64,000 nucleotides of DNA from Pseudohoeflea sp964511625 (GTDB taxonomy: Bacteria > Pseudomonadota > Alphaproteobacteria > Rhizobiales > Rhizobiaceae). The stretch covers positions 9,811-73,810 of the forward strand of contig CAZEJG010000018.1 of assembly GCA_964511625.1 (NCBI GenBank), in the 5' to 3' direction. Under the pieces are notes generated by a model that saw only the letters and a list, made by a program, of their open reading frames with translations, searched no databases and had not been told where the DNA came from. Made by a program: the position numbers and the translations under genes. Positions within the stretch are counted from its first letter, which is position 1, and each line of letters opens with the position of its first letter. Of this stretch, positions 1 through 8,012 are shown piece by piece.

Positions 1-2
1 TC

Positions 3-764
3 GCCGCCGGTTACCTTCCCGGCCTGCTTATCGGTCTGGTCCTCATCTTCACCGGCTGGGTGATCTCGGTCCGCCGGGGCTATCCGGTGTCCGACTCCGT
101 ATCGCTTCGCGAGGCTTTGCAGATCGTACTCGATGCCATTCCCGGCCTGATGACCGTGGTCATCATCATCGGGGGAGTGGTGGCGGGCGTCTTCACCGCC
201 ACCGAAGCCGGTGCCATCGCCGTCGTCTACGGCACGCTCGTCTCGATGTTCGTCCATCGGGAGCTCAGCCTCGCCGACTTCCCCTCGATCCTGCGCGATT
301 CTGTGCTGCTGACGGGGGTGGTGGCGCTCATTCTCGCCTTTGCGGGCGCTTTCGGCTGGCTGATCGCCTTCGACCGGGTGCCCTATGCGGCCGCCGAGCT
401 TCTGGGCGGGCTGTCTCCTTCGATCTTCCTTCCCGGCTACATGATCCTGCTCCTTATTCTCGGCACCTTTCTTGCTCCGACGGAGGCGCTGATCATCGTC
501 ACGCCGATCCTATACCCGGTGGCTCTCACCCTCGGCATGGATCCGCTGCATTTCGGGATGGTGACGATCACCTGCCTGGCGCTCGGCCACATCTCGCCGC
601 CGGTGGGTTTGTGTCTCTTTGTGGGGTCCGCTGTCAGCGGGCTGCCGGTGAAGGATATCGTCCGGGCGCTGTTGCCCTTCTATGTGGCGAGCGCGATTGC
701 GGTGCTGATCATCGCTTACGCGCCGGTGATCTCGACGGCTGTCCCCCGCGCCCTGGGCTTCTAG
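3..764 (+). CDS. TRAP transporter large permease (DctM type), 3' part only
   Basis: The reading frame is open from the window edge, so the start lies upstream and only the last ~253 residues are seen. The protein is almost entirely hydrophobic, with about six membrane segments. It has the GVFTATEAGAIAVVYG stretch and the C-terminal pattern FGMVTITCLALGHISPPVGL, both typical of the DctM/SiaM large subunit of tripartite (TRAP) importers, which use an ion gradient to take up organic acids or sugar acids with a periplasmic binding protein. The small permease and binding protein are presumably upstream. The gene stops at 764, and the regulator that follows belongs to a different unit. The substrate cannot be told from this fragment. 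Confidence 0.9.
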   Translation, partial: AAGYLPGLLIGLVLIFTGWVISVRRGYPVSDSVSLREALQIVLDAIPGLMTVVIIIGGVVAGVFTATEAGAIAVVYGTLVSMFVHRELSLADFPSILRDSVLLTGVVALILAFAGAFGWLIAFDRVPYAAAELLGGLSPSIFLPGYMILLLILGTFLAPTEALIIVTPILYPVALTLGMDPLHFGMVTITCLALGHISPPVGLCLFVGSAVSGLPVKDIVRALLPFYVASAIAVLIIAYAPVISTAVPRALGF

Positions 765-944
765 CGTTCCGCGAGTCGGCGGCGCGACGCATCATCAGCA
801 TGCGCCCCCGATGCGGCACGCCACAAATCGATGGCGACTGGACGACGAGCTAACGCACCAAGCCATCAGAGGCATGTTCCCCTCCAGATTCCGGGCCGGA
901 GGTGCGCTCCGTAGCCCGGACGATTACGTGTCGCGGCCAACCGT

Positions 945-972
945 TTGACATTTCGACGTCAATGGCTACTGT
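945..972 (+). promoter_or_regulatory. candidate sigma-70-type promoter
   Basis: TTGACA at 945-950 and TACTGT at 967-972 with a 16-nt spacer lie 42 bases before the regulator start at 1014. The -35 is perfect and the -10 is weak. The rest of 765-1013 shows no gene that I can support. Confidence 0.4.
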
Positions 973-1013
973 ATCCGAAATTCTGATTGTTAAGAGATTT
1001 TGGGGGATGGTTG

Positions 1014-1943
1014 ATGCCGGGGAATTTTCTGTTGGTCGATCCCGCAAAGGACGGTGCCGTGCTTCGCGGACTGGCGTCGCAGGCGCGCCTCGACATTCTC
1101 GGTCTGCTCATCCGAAACGGCCCGACGAACGTCAACGTGATCGCCGACAGCCTGCATCTGCCGCAGTCCTCAGTCTCCTCCAACATCAAGATTCTCGAGG
1201 AGGCCGGCCTCGTCCTGACCGAGACCCGCAAGGCGCGAAAGGGCATGCAGAAGATCTGCCGCGCTGCCTATGACGAGGTCATCATCACCTTCAAGAACGA
1301 GGTCAAAGCCGACCGTGACGACCATATCGAAGTCTCCATGCCGCTCGGTCTCTACTCCCATTGCGAGGCGTCCGCGCCCTGCGGAATCTGCTCGACGGAA
1401 GGCGTGATCGGGCTGCTCGACGTGCCATCGTCCTTTCTTGAGCCGGACCGGATGAAGACCGCTCTCCTGTGGTTTACGAGCGGCTTCGTAGAATACCAGT
1501 TCCCGAATAATATCAATATTGTAGGTAAGAAATGCAAAGCGCTTGAAGTTTCGTTCGAGGTCAGCTCAGAAGTGCCGGGTACCAGTCCCGACTGGCCCTC
1601 AGACATTTCCGTTTCTATTAACGGAGTCGAGCTGGGCGACTGGACTTCGCCCGGCGATTTCGGCGACAAGCGCGGCCTGTTCACGCCGAGCTGGTGGAAG
1701 CTCGCGGGCTCGCAGTACGGCATGCTGAAGACCTGGCGGGTCAACGGCAAGGGCACTTATGTGGACGGGGTGAAGATCTCCGATGTCACGTTGTCCGACC
1801 TGCAGCTCGAAGGCCATCGCTCGATCCGCTTGCGCATAGAGGTCAAGCCCGATGCCCGTCACCCCGGCGGCATCAACATCTTCGGCCGCGGTTTTGGCAA
1901 CTATGACCAGGACATCGTTCTGCGCCTGCATAACGATTCCTGA
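1014..1943 (+). CDS. ArsR-type winged-helix regulator with large C-terminal domain
   Basis: 309-residue DNA-binding regulator. ATG at 1014 is preferred over the in-frame TTG at 987 because GGGGGA at 1002-1007 sits at proper spacing. Residues ~12-80 form an ArsR-like winged helix (LRGLASQARLDILGLLIRNG, then a recognition helix around LPQSSVSSNIKILEEAGLV). ArsR proteins are usually ~100 residues, so the ~220-residue C-terminal part is an added domain; its alternating hydrophobic pattern and many Gly and Trp residues suggest a beta-rich fold. It contains His116, Cys117, Cys123 and Cys126, which could bind a metal. It lies immediately before the arabinofuranosidase operon on the same strand, so it probably senses a pentose-related ligand and controls that operon. 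This role is inferred from position only. Confidence 0.8.
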   Translation: MPGNFLLVDPAKDGAVLRGLASQARLDILGLLIRNGPTNVNVIADSLHLPQSSVSSNIKILEEAGLVLTETRKARKGMQKICRAAYDEVIITFKNEVKADRDDHIEVSMPLGLYSHCEASAPCGICSTEGVIGLLDVPSSFLEPDRMKTALLWFTSGFVEYQFPNNINIVGKKCKALEVSFEVSSEVPGTSPDWPSDISVSINGVELGDWTSPGDFGDKRGLFTPSWWKLAGSQYGMLKTWRVNGKGTYVDGVKISDVTLSDLQLEGHRSIRLRIEVKPDARHPGGINIFGRGFGNYDQDIVLRLHNDS

Positions 1944-2002
1944 TCCAGCCCTCTTTTCCCCCGTTTTCCGACTGCTTGACGAGCGGATCGAAATTTGAGA
2001 TG

Positions 2003-2017
2003 TGTATCATAAATACA
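2003..2017. promoter_or_regulatory. inverted repeat upstream of arabinofuranosidase gene
   Basis: TGTAT-CATAA-ATACA forms a perfect 5+5 inverted repeat in an AT-rich patch 38 bases before the GH51 start codon. The spot suits an operator for the adjacent ArsR-type regulator. No second copy was noticed in the window. Confidence 0.35.
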
Positions 2018-2054
2018 GATCAATATCGAAAAACAAAATGCATTGGGAGGAAGG

Positions 2055-3566
2055 ATGCGGGTCTCGGCCACGGTCCATCGCGACTTCAGGATCGCCACCA
2101 TCGACGATCGGATCTATTCCGCGTTCATCGAGCATCTCGGGCGTGCCATCTATTCGGGCATCTACGAGCCGGGTCATCCGGAAGCTGATGATCTCGGTTT
2201 CCGCAAGGACGTTCTCATGCTCGTCCGAGATCTCAATGTCCCTGTCGTCCGCTATCCGGGCGGCAATTTCGTATCCGCCTATGACTGGAAGGACGGGATA
2301 GGGCCGCGCGAGAACCGCCCCATGCGCCTCGACCTCGCCTGGCGCACGAAGGAAAGCAACCAGATCGGCGTCAACGAATTCGCCCAGTGGTGCGAGCGCG
2401 CCGGCATCGAGCTCATGCTCGCCGCCAATCTCGGCACCGGCACCCTGCAGGATGCCCGGGAGTACATTGAGTATGTGAATCATCCGGGCGGCACCGCCTG
2501 GTCTGATCTGCGGCGTTCGCACGGCTACGAGAAGCCGCACGGCGTGAAGATGTGGTGCCTCGGCAACGAGATGGACGGCCCCTGGCAGATCGGCCACCGC
2601 ACCGCACACGATTACGGACGTATCGCCGACGAGACGGCGAAGGCGCTGAAGGGTTTCGACCCGACGATCGAGACCATCGTCTGCGGTTCGTCGAACGACG
2701 AGATGGCGACCTATCCCGACTGGGAGCGGATCGTGCTCGAGGAATCCTACGAGAACGTCAATTACGTTTCGCTGCACAAGTATTTCGGCAACCGCAGCCA
2801 CGACACCTTGAACTTCCTCGCCAAGGTTGACGTGATGGGCCGTTACATCAAGACGGTCGGTGGCATCATCGACTACGTCAAGGCCAAGAAGAAGGCGAAG
2901 AATGACGTCTATATCTGCTTCGACGAGTGGAACGTCTGGTATCACAAGCGCTACCAGGAAAAGGATGCACTGAAGACCTGGGACTGGCCGGAAGCGCCGT
3001 CGCTGCTCGAGGAAGACTACAATTTCGAGGATGCGCTGCTCGTCGCAGCCCTCATCAACGAATTCATCCGCAATTCCGATCGCGTCAAGATCGCCTGCAT
3101 CGCGCAGCTGATCAATGTCATCGCGCCGATCCGCGCGGAGCGCGGCGGCCCAGCCTGGCGGCAGTCGATCTACTGGCCCTATCAGCTGGCGAGCCTCTAC
3201 GGCCGCGGCGAGGCGTTGCAGGTGGCGCTCGATTGCCCGACCTATGATGTCCGCGTCGCCGACGACGTCACCTATATCGACATGTCGGTCACCCGCGAGA
3301 CGGAGACCGGGATCATCACCGCCTTCATGGTCAACCGGCACCTGACCGAAACCGCGGAATTCGCCATGGACCTGTGCGGCTTCGATCCGACCCGGGTCGT
3401 CATGCATCAGGTCATGGAAGGGCACGACCTCAGGGCCACCAATTCGGCCGCCGAGCCGGACCGTATCGCGCCCGTGCAGGGAGAGGGTGCAGTCATCGAG
3501 GACGGAAAGCTCAAGGCGCGCCTCGGACCGCTCTCCTACCATGTCATCCGCGTGGAGGCGCGCTGA
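2055..3566 (+). CDS. abfA: GH51 alpha-L-arabinofuranosidase
   Basis: 503-residue glycoside hydrolase that releases terminal arabinofuranose from arabinan, arabinoxylan or their oligosaccharides. The ATG at 2055 follows GGGAGGAAGG (2045-2053), which decides against the in-frame TTG at 2043. The family pattern is clear: VRYPGGNFVSAYDWKDGIGP near residue 65, the acid/base Glu172 in CLGNEMDGPW, and the nucleophile Glu291 in CFDEWNVWY, followed by the C-terminal beta domain. No signal peptide is present, so it acts in the cytoplasm on imported oligosaccharides, as usual for bacterial GH51. It is the first gene of an operon with a sugar ABC importer, so the transporter probably brings in arabinose-containing oligosaccharides. 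Confidence 0.95.
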   Translation: MRVSATVHRDFRIATIDDRIYSAFIEHLGRAIYSGIYEPGHPEADDLGFRKDVLMLVRDLNVPVVRYPGGNFVSAYDWKDGIGPRENRPMRLDLAWRTKESNQIGVNEFAQWCERAGIELMLAANLGTGTLQDAREYIEYVNHPGGTAWSDLRRSHGYEKPHGVKMWCLGNEMDGPWQIGHRTAHDYGRIADETAKALKGFDPTIETIVCGSSNDEMATYPDWERIVLEESYENVNYVSLHKYFGNRSHDTLNFLAKVDVMGRYIKTVGGIIDYVKAKKKAKNDVYICFDEWNVWYHKRYQEKDALKTWDWPEAPSLLEEDYNFEDALLVAALINEFIRNSDRVKIACIAQLINVIAPIRAERGGPAWRQSIYWPYQLASLYGRGEALQVALDCPTYDVRVADDVTYIDMSVTRETETGIITAFMVNRHLTETAEFAMDLCGFDPTRVVMHQVMEGHDLRATNSAAEPDRIAPVQGEGAVIEDGKLKARLGPLSYHVIRVEAR

Positions 3567-3631
3567 ACTCGGGAGGACGAAGGCACGCAGGCTTCGAACC
3601 CAAACTGATCCATTCACCAAGGGAGGAAAGA

Positions 3632-4873
3632 ATGAACGTCAGACACACCTGGAAACTCGTCACAGCCGCGGCCGTCTTGGCCGGAACGGTCTCGTTGCCG
3701 GCCATGGCGCAGGAGCAGATCCGCATCATCGGCCACCGCTCGCCCTCCGTCGAATATTATGCGGGCGCCATGCAGAAGGCGTTGCCCGAAGGTCGGGTCA
3801 ACGTCGAACTCATGCCGATCGACAAGGAAATGGAACTGGCTTCCATCACGATGTCGTCCAAGTCCGACGCCATCGACGTGCTTTACCTCACCGACTCTTC
3901 GCTCAAGCGCTTTGCCGCCAACGGCTGGCTCGAACCGCTCGATGATCTGTGGGAGAAATACAAGGAAGAGTACAAGCTCGACGACTTCCCGGAATCGATC
4001 ATGGAAGCGGTCAGCTACAACGGCCACATCTATTCGATGCCGGTGCTGACCAATACGGAGCTGTTCTTCTACCGCAAGGATCTCTTCGCGGAGAAGGGTA
4101 TCGAACCGCCGAAGACCTTCGAGGAGTATCAGAAGGCCGCCGCCGCCTTCGATTCCGGCCGGATGGCCGGCACCATCATGTCGCTCAAGCCCGTCGACGC
4201 GGCGCTCAACGAGAGCCACTGGTACATGAACGCCATCGGCGACGGCTGGTTCGACGAGAATTGGAAGCCGATCTTCAACAACGAGGCCGGCGTTGCCGCG
4301 ATCACCAAACTCAAGGAAATGTCGGACTACGCGCCGCGGGGCTTCACCGCGCATGCCAACGACGAATCCACCATCAACCTGCAGCAGGGGTTGGCGGCCA
4401 TGGGCCTTCAGTGGTTCACCCGTGCGGCCGCGATGGATGATCCAACGAAGTCGCGCGTCGTCGACCAGATCGACTGGGTCGCGCCTCCCGGCGGCGGCGC
4501 ACGTCTCGCCAATGACGGATTCGCGATTTCCGCCTTCTCCTCCAAGGACAAGGAGGAGATGTTCAAGATGATGGCCGAGGCCGCATCGGTGGAGAGCATG
4601 ACCAAGGGCGCGGAATTCTCCATGCCGCCGCGCCGCTCGGTGCTCGCCAACGAGGAACTGGCGGCCAAGTACCGCTGGTATCCGGCCGCCCGCGCTGCCC
4701 TCGAGACCGGCAAGCCGTTCCCGTCCATGCCGGACTTCAACGACGTCGGCGAGATCGTCACCCGCCACATCCTGCGTGCCGTGACCGGCGAGGTCGAGGT
4801 CAAGGCTGCGCTCGACCAGGCCGCCAAGGAAACCGAGGAACTTCTCGCTTCGCGCGGTTACTACGACAATTGA
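3632..4873 (+). CDS. sugar ABC transporter substrate-binding protein (family 1)
   Basis: 413 residues. The ATG at 3632 is preceded by GGGAGGAAAG. A Sec signal peptide is visible (MNVRHTWKLVTAAAVLAG, then a cleavage-like PAMAQ at about residue 26), so the mature protein is periplasmic. The remainder has the MalE-like type 1 solute-binding pattern, including YNGHIYSMPVLTNTELFFYR and LKEMSDYAPRGFTAH. It lies between the arabinofuranosidase and two permeases, which suggests it binds an arabinose-containing oligosaccharide. The exact ligand is not deducible. A strong hairpin separates it from the permease gene. Confidence 0.92.
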   Translation: MNVRHTWKLVTAAAVLAGTVSLPAMAQEQIRIIGHRSPSVEYYAGAMQKALPEGRVNVELMPIDKEMELASITMSSKSDAIDVLYLTDSSLKRFAANGWLEPLDDLWEKYKEEYKLDDFPESIMEAVSYNGHIYSMPVLTNTELFFYRKDLFAEKGIEPPKTFEEYQKAAAAFDSGRMAGTIMSLKPVDAALNESHWYMNAIGDGWFDENWKPIFNNEAGVAAITKLKEMSDYAPRGFTAHANDESTINLQQGLAAMGLQWFTRAAAMDDPTKSRVVDQIDWVAPPGGGARLANDGFAISAFSSKDKEEMFKMMAEAASVESMTKGAEFSMPPRRSVLANEELAAKYRWYPAARAALETGKPFPSMPDFNDVGEIVTRHILRAVTGEVEVKAALDQAAKETEELLASRGYYDN

Positions 4874-4884
4874 GACGAAACCCT

Positions 4885-4914
4885 GCGGGCCCGTCGCGGA
4901 CGCGACGGGCCCGC
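4885..4914 (+). other. intercistronic hairpin after binding-protein gene
   Basis: A perfect 13-bp stem (4885-4897 with 4902-4914) with loop GGAC and no T-run. Such a structure between a binding-protein gene and its permeases is known, as in malE-malF, to stabilise the upstream mRNA so that binding protein is made in excess. That role is inferred here. Confidence 0.65.
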
Positions 4915-4944
4915 GATCCTTTCGCTGACACGGGAGTAATCCGC

Positions 4945-5639
4945 ATGGTCCGTTGGCAAAGAGGCCTCTGGCTGTTCTGTCTGCCCAGTTTCGGGCTGCT
5001 GGCGATCGTCCTCCTGTGGCCGCTGTGCTACGCAATCTATCTCAGCTTCTTCGACTACTATCTGGGTTCGGACGCCCGCCAGTTCGTGGGACTCGGAAAC
5101 TATGCCGACCTGCTGACTGAAGCGCGACTGTGGAATTCCATCTGGACCACGGTCATCATCGCCTTCGGCTCCGTCGGGCTCGAATTCGTCCTAGGCCTGT
5201 CGCTGGCACTGGCGCTCTACCGCGTCAATATCGGCTCGAAGGTCTTCTCGACGCTNNNNNNNNNNNNNNNNNNNNNNNNNNNNNNNNNNNNNNNNNNNNN
5301 NNNNNNNNNNNNNNNNNNNNNNNNNNNNNNNNNNNNNNNNNNNNNNNNNNNNNNNTGCGCCACGTCATCATCCCGGCGCTGATCCCGGCGATCATCTTCA
5401 CCATCTCCGTGCGCCTGATGGACGTCTTCCGCTTCTTCGACACGATCTACGTGCTGACCGGCGGAGGCCCCGGCACGGCGACGGAAACGGTGACCATGTA
5501 CACCTACCAGCTCGGTTTCCGGATGCTGGAGGTAGGCAAGGCCTCCGCTCTCGGCGTGATCACGTTGATCATCGTCGCCACCCTCCTTCTGACCATCAAC
5601 CGGGTGCTGACCCGCATCTACCGAAAGGGAGACCAATGA
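4945..5639 (+). CDS. sugar ABC permease (MalF type), interrupted by assembly gap
   Basis: The N-terminal 103 codons (start ATG 4945 after GGGAG) give a hydrophobic segment FCLPSFGLLAIVLLWPLCYA and the family pattern PLCYAIYLSFFDYY. The C-terminal ~94 codons (5358-5639) carry RHVIIPALIPAI and DTIYVLTGGGPGTATE, the typical end of a MalF-type inner-membrane subunit. Between them is a run of 100 N. The two parts are in different frames in the sequence as given, which shows the gap length is a placeholder, not that the gene is broken. Family members are about 290 residues, so roughly 90 residues, including most of the EAA loop that docks the ATPase, are missing. It overlaps the next permease by ATGA. 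Confidence 0.85.
5256..5355. other. assembly gap (100 N)
   Basis: Exactly 100 undetermined bases inside the MalF-type permease gene. For the flanking reading frames to join, the true gap must be 2 modulo 3 in length, which 100 is not. This is the standard placeholder for a gap of unknown size. Confidence 0.97.
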
Positions 5640-6472
5640 GCGCCAGGGCCATGCCGCGCCGGCGCAACGAATATCTCCTCTTCGTCGCGCTGTGCATCTT
5701 CACCTTCGTCAACCTCATCCCGCTTCTGTGGGCGGTGTTGACCTCGTTCAAATATCCCGCAGATGCCTTTACCATTCCGCCGACGCTGATATTCGAGCCG
5801 ACGCTCGAGTATCACCGCGAGGTCTGGTTCGAGAACGACTTCTTCCGCTACCTGATCAACAGCCTCATCGTCTCGGCCGGGACGGTGCTGATCTCGGTGC
5901 CCTGCGGGAGCCTCGCGGCTTACGCGCTGTCGCGCATCCCGCGGAAGAATTCCGGGCCCATCCTCAGCGTGCTGTTCACCATCCGCATGTTCCCCCACAT
6001 GCTGCTGGCGATCCCCTTCTTCGTGATGGGCACGTTCCTCGGCATGATCGACAGCTACCCGATCCTCATCCTGGCGCTGGTGGCGATCAACCAGCCCTTC
6101 ACGATCTGGCTGATGCACGGCTTTTTCCTGGAAATCCCGCGCGATCTCGACGAGGCGGCGGCGATCGACGGCTGCACCTCGTGGCAGGCCTTCCGCATTG
6201 TCATCCTGCCGCTGGCGCGACCAGGGATGACGGTGGCGGCGCTGTTCAGCCTGCTGATGTCCTACAACGAGTTCCTGTTCGCGCTGGTGCTGACGGGCGT
6301 GGAGACCAAGACACTTCCCGTCGCAATCGCCTCCTTCGGCGGCGAGGACATCTCGTTGTGGTCGATCTCGGCTGCCGGTGCGGTGGGCATCATGCTCCCC
6401 ATCGTGATCATCATGCTGCTTTTGCAGCGCAACCTCGTTCGCGGCCTCACCGCCGGCGCGGTCAAGGGCTGA
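5636..6472 (+). CDS. sugar ABC permease (MalG type)
   Basis: 278-residue inner-membrane subunit with about six membrane helices. The EAA loop that contacts the ATPase is intact (DEAAAIDGCTSWQAFRIVILP, residues ~177-197), and the C-terminal end NLVRGLTAGAVKG is the usual end of this family. Start ATGA overlaps the stop of the preceding permease, which implies translational coupling. It pairs with the MalF-type subunit at 4945 and the ATPase at 6518 to form the importer of the arabinofuranosidase operon. Confidence 0.93.
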   Translation: MSARAMPRRRNEYLLFVALCIFTFVNLIPLLWAVLTSFKYPADAFTIPPTLIFEPTLEYHREVWFENDFFRYLINSLIVSAGTVLISVPCGSLAAYALSRIPRKNSGPILSVLFTIRMFPHMLLAIPFFVMGTFLGMIDSYPILILALVAINQPFTIWLMHGFFLEIPRDLDEAAAIDGCTSWQAFRIVILPLARPGMTVAALFSLLMSYNEFLFALVLTGVETKTLPVAIASFGGEDISLWSISAAGAVGIMLPIVIIMLLLQRNLVRGLTAGAVKG

Positions 6473-6517
6473 CGCCATGACCGCGCCCGCCCTGGCCCAA
6501 TTTCCGGAGTAAGAAAC

Positions 6518-7585
6518 ATGGCTCCCCTGACGATTACGAAGGCGACCAAGTCCTTCGGCAACCTGACCGTCCTCCACGGCATCGATGTCGACATCGCCGA
6601 CGGCGAGTTCGTCGTCCTCGTCGGACCTTCCGGCTGCGGGAAATCAACGCTCTTACGGCTGATCGCCGGGCTCGAGGATATGACCGACGGGCAGATCAGG
6701 ATCGGTGACCGCGACGTCACCTATCTTCACCCCAAGGATCGCGACATCGCGCTGGTCTTCCAGTCCTACGCGCTCTATCCGCACATGACGGTAGCCGAGA
6801 ACATGGGTTTCTCACTGCGCATGCGCGACGTGCCGAAGGACGAGCGCGAGAGCAAGGTGGCCAACGCCGCCCAGATTCTAGACCTCACGCCGCTGCTCGA
6901 ACGCTATCCGCGCCAGCTTTCGGGCGGCCAGCGCCAGCGCGTCGCGATGGGCCGCGCGATCGTGCGCGACCCGCAGGTCTTCCTCTTCGACGAGCCGCTG
7001 TCGAACCTCGACGCCAAGCTCCGGGTGCAGATGCGCGCGGAAATCCGTGAACTGCACAAGAAGCTCGGCGCGACAATCGTCTACGTCACCCACGACCAGA
7101 TCGAGGCGATGACGATGGCCGACAAGATCGTCGTCATGCGCGGCGGACATGTCGAGCAGATTGGTTCGCCGCTCGATCTCTACGACGCGCCGGCAAACGT
7201 CTTCGTGGCGGGTTTTATCGGTTCGCCGTCGATGAACCTCCTGTCGGGCAGTATCGACGCTTCAGGTGTCTTCACCTCGCAGAAGGGGGCGAAGATCCCG
7301 CTGGCGCAGCCGGTCGGCATCGAGCAGGGCCGTGAGGTCGTGCTGGGGCTAAGGCCGGAGGACATCAAGATTGCCGAGGATGGCGTCGAGGCCGGCATCC
7401 GTATCGTCGAGCCGACGGGTGCGGAACTCCACGTCATCCTCGATGTGGCCGGCGAACCGATGACGGCGGTCATTCACGGCCGGCCTGATATCCGCGAAGG
7501 TGAGACGATCCGCATCGCCATCCCGCAGGACAAGCTGCACTTCTTCGACGAGAAATCCGGCGACCGCATTCAAGCCACTCCCTAA
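6518..7585 (+). CDS. sugar ABC transporter ATPase (MalK/UgpC type)
   Basis: 355 residues. All nucleotide-binding motifs are canonical: Walker A GPSGCGKST, Q-loop VFQSYALYPHMTV, signature LSGGQRQR, Walker B VFLFDEP, D-loop SNLD and H-loop YVTHDQIEAM, followed by a ~120-residue C-terminal OB-type (TOBE) domain. It energises the importer encoded just upstream. MalK/UgpC-type ATPases can be shared between several importers. This is the last gene of the operon, and a strong terminator follows 30 bases downstream. Confidence 0.95.
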   Translation: MAPLTITKATKSFGNLTVLHGIDVDIADGEFVVLVGPSGCGKSTLLRLIAGLEDMTDGQIRIGDRDVTYLHPKDRDIALVFQSYALYPHMTVAENMGFSLRMRDVPKDERESKVANAAQILDLTPLLERYPRQLSGGQRQRVAMGRAIVRDPQVFLFDEPLSNLDAKLRVQMRAEIRELHKKLGATIVYVTHDQIEAMTMADKIVVMRGGHVEQIGSPLDLYDAPANVFVAGFIGSPSMNLLSGSIDASGVFTSQKGAKIPLAQPVGIEQGREVVLGLRPEDIKIAEDGVEAGIRIVEPTGAELHVILDVAGEPMTAVIHGRPDIREGETIRIAIPQDKLHFFDEKSGDRIQATP

Positions 7586-7614
7586 GCACGGCAAGATCAG
7601 GTCATCGGAATGTA

Positions 7615-7650
7615 CCGCGCCTCCGGCTCCCACCGGGGGCGCGGGTTTTT
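7615..7650 (+). terminator. rho-independent terminator of arabinofuranosidase operon
   Basis: A 12-bp stem (7615-7626 with 7633-7644, one T-G wobble), loop CTCCCA, then GTTTTT at 7645-7650. It ends the ABC operon and separates it from the minus-strand remnant downstream. Confidence 0.88.
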
Positions 7651-7673
7651 AGTAGGACACGCATTTGCCTGCG

Positions 7674-7980
7674 TTAGGCGGCGTCGCGTTGAGGCGCGCG
7701 TTCGCCCGCGTGGCGCGAGGTCGCCACCAGACTTTCAGTTCTGGCGATGCGCCTGCCCACGATGGTGAAGGCGGTGCCATAGTCGACGGAGGTGCGGATG
7801 ATGCGGCCCCAGGCTCACGGCAATGTTGGCGCCCTCCTCGAAAGTCATGACCCTGACGGGTTCGCTGCCCTGGTCGTCACAGCAAGCCACGACCGCGTCG
7901 ACGTCGCCGCGCGAGGGGCGGGATGAGCTTTTCGCAACGCGGCAGTGGCGTGATGAAATACCGTCCGGGGGCCGGCCTTG
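7674..7980 (-). pseudogene. degraded C-terminal remnant of a PdxA-family dehydrogenase
   Basis: Reading the minus strand, fragments in shifting frames recreate the C-terminus of the PdxA (4-hydroxythreonine-4-phosphate / 4-phospho-threonate dehydrogenase) family. Seen in order are TVFHHA (around 7955), then RGDVDAVVACCDDQG (around 7870-7912), FEEGANIAV, and, after a frame change near 7815, RIIRTSVDYGTAF ending at a stop at 7674-7676. The family normally reads YHDQG where this has CDDQG, so the metal-binding His is lost as well. No start codon or N-terminal two thirds remain. PdxA-type genes often sit in sugar-acid loci, and this may be a lost partner of the LacI gene next to it. The identification rests on remembered family motifs. 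Confidence 0.7.
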
Positions 7981-8012
7981 TTGAAAACAAACGTTTATCT
8001 GGTGCGGGAACC

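Noticed and set aside
2007..3620. Long open frame antisense to the arabinofuranosidase gene (537 codons)
   Set aside because: It mirrors the GH51 gene; high GC leaves the complementary frame open. It has no recognisable domain.
4945..5639. Permease gene as a frameshifted pseudogene
   Set aside because: The frame change falls exactly at the N run, whose length is a placeholder; both halves are well conserved.
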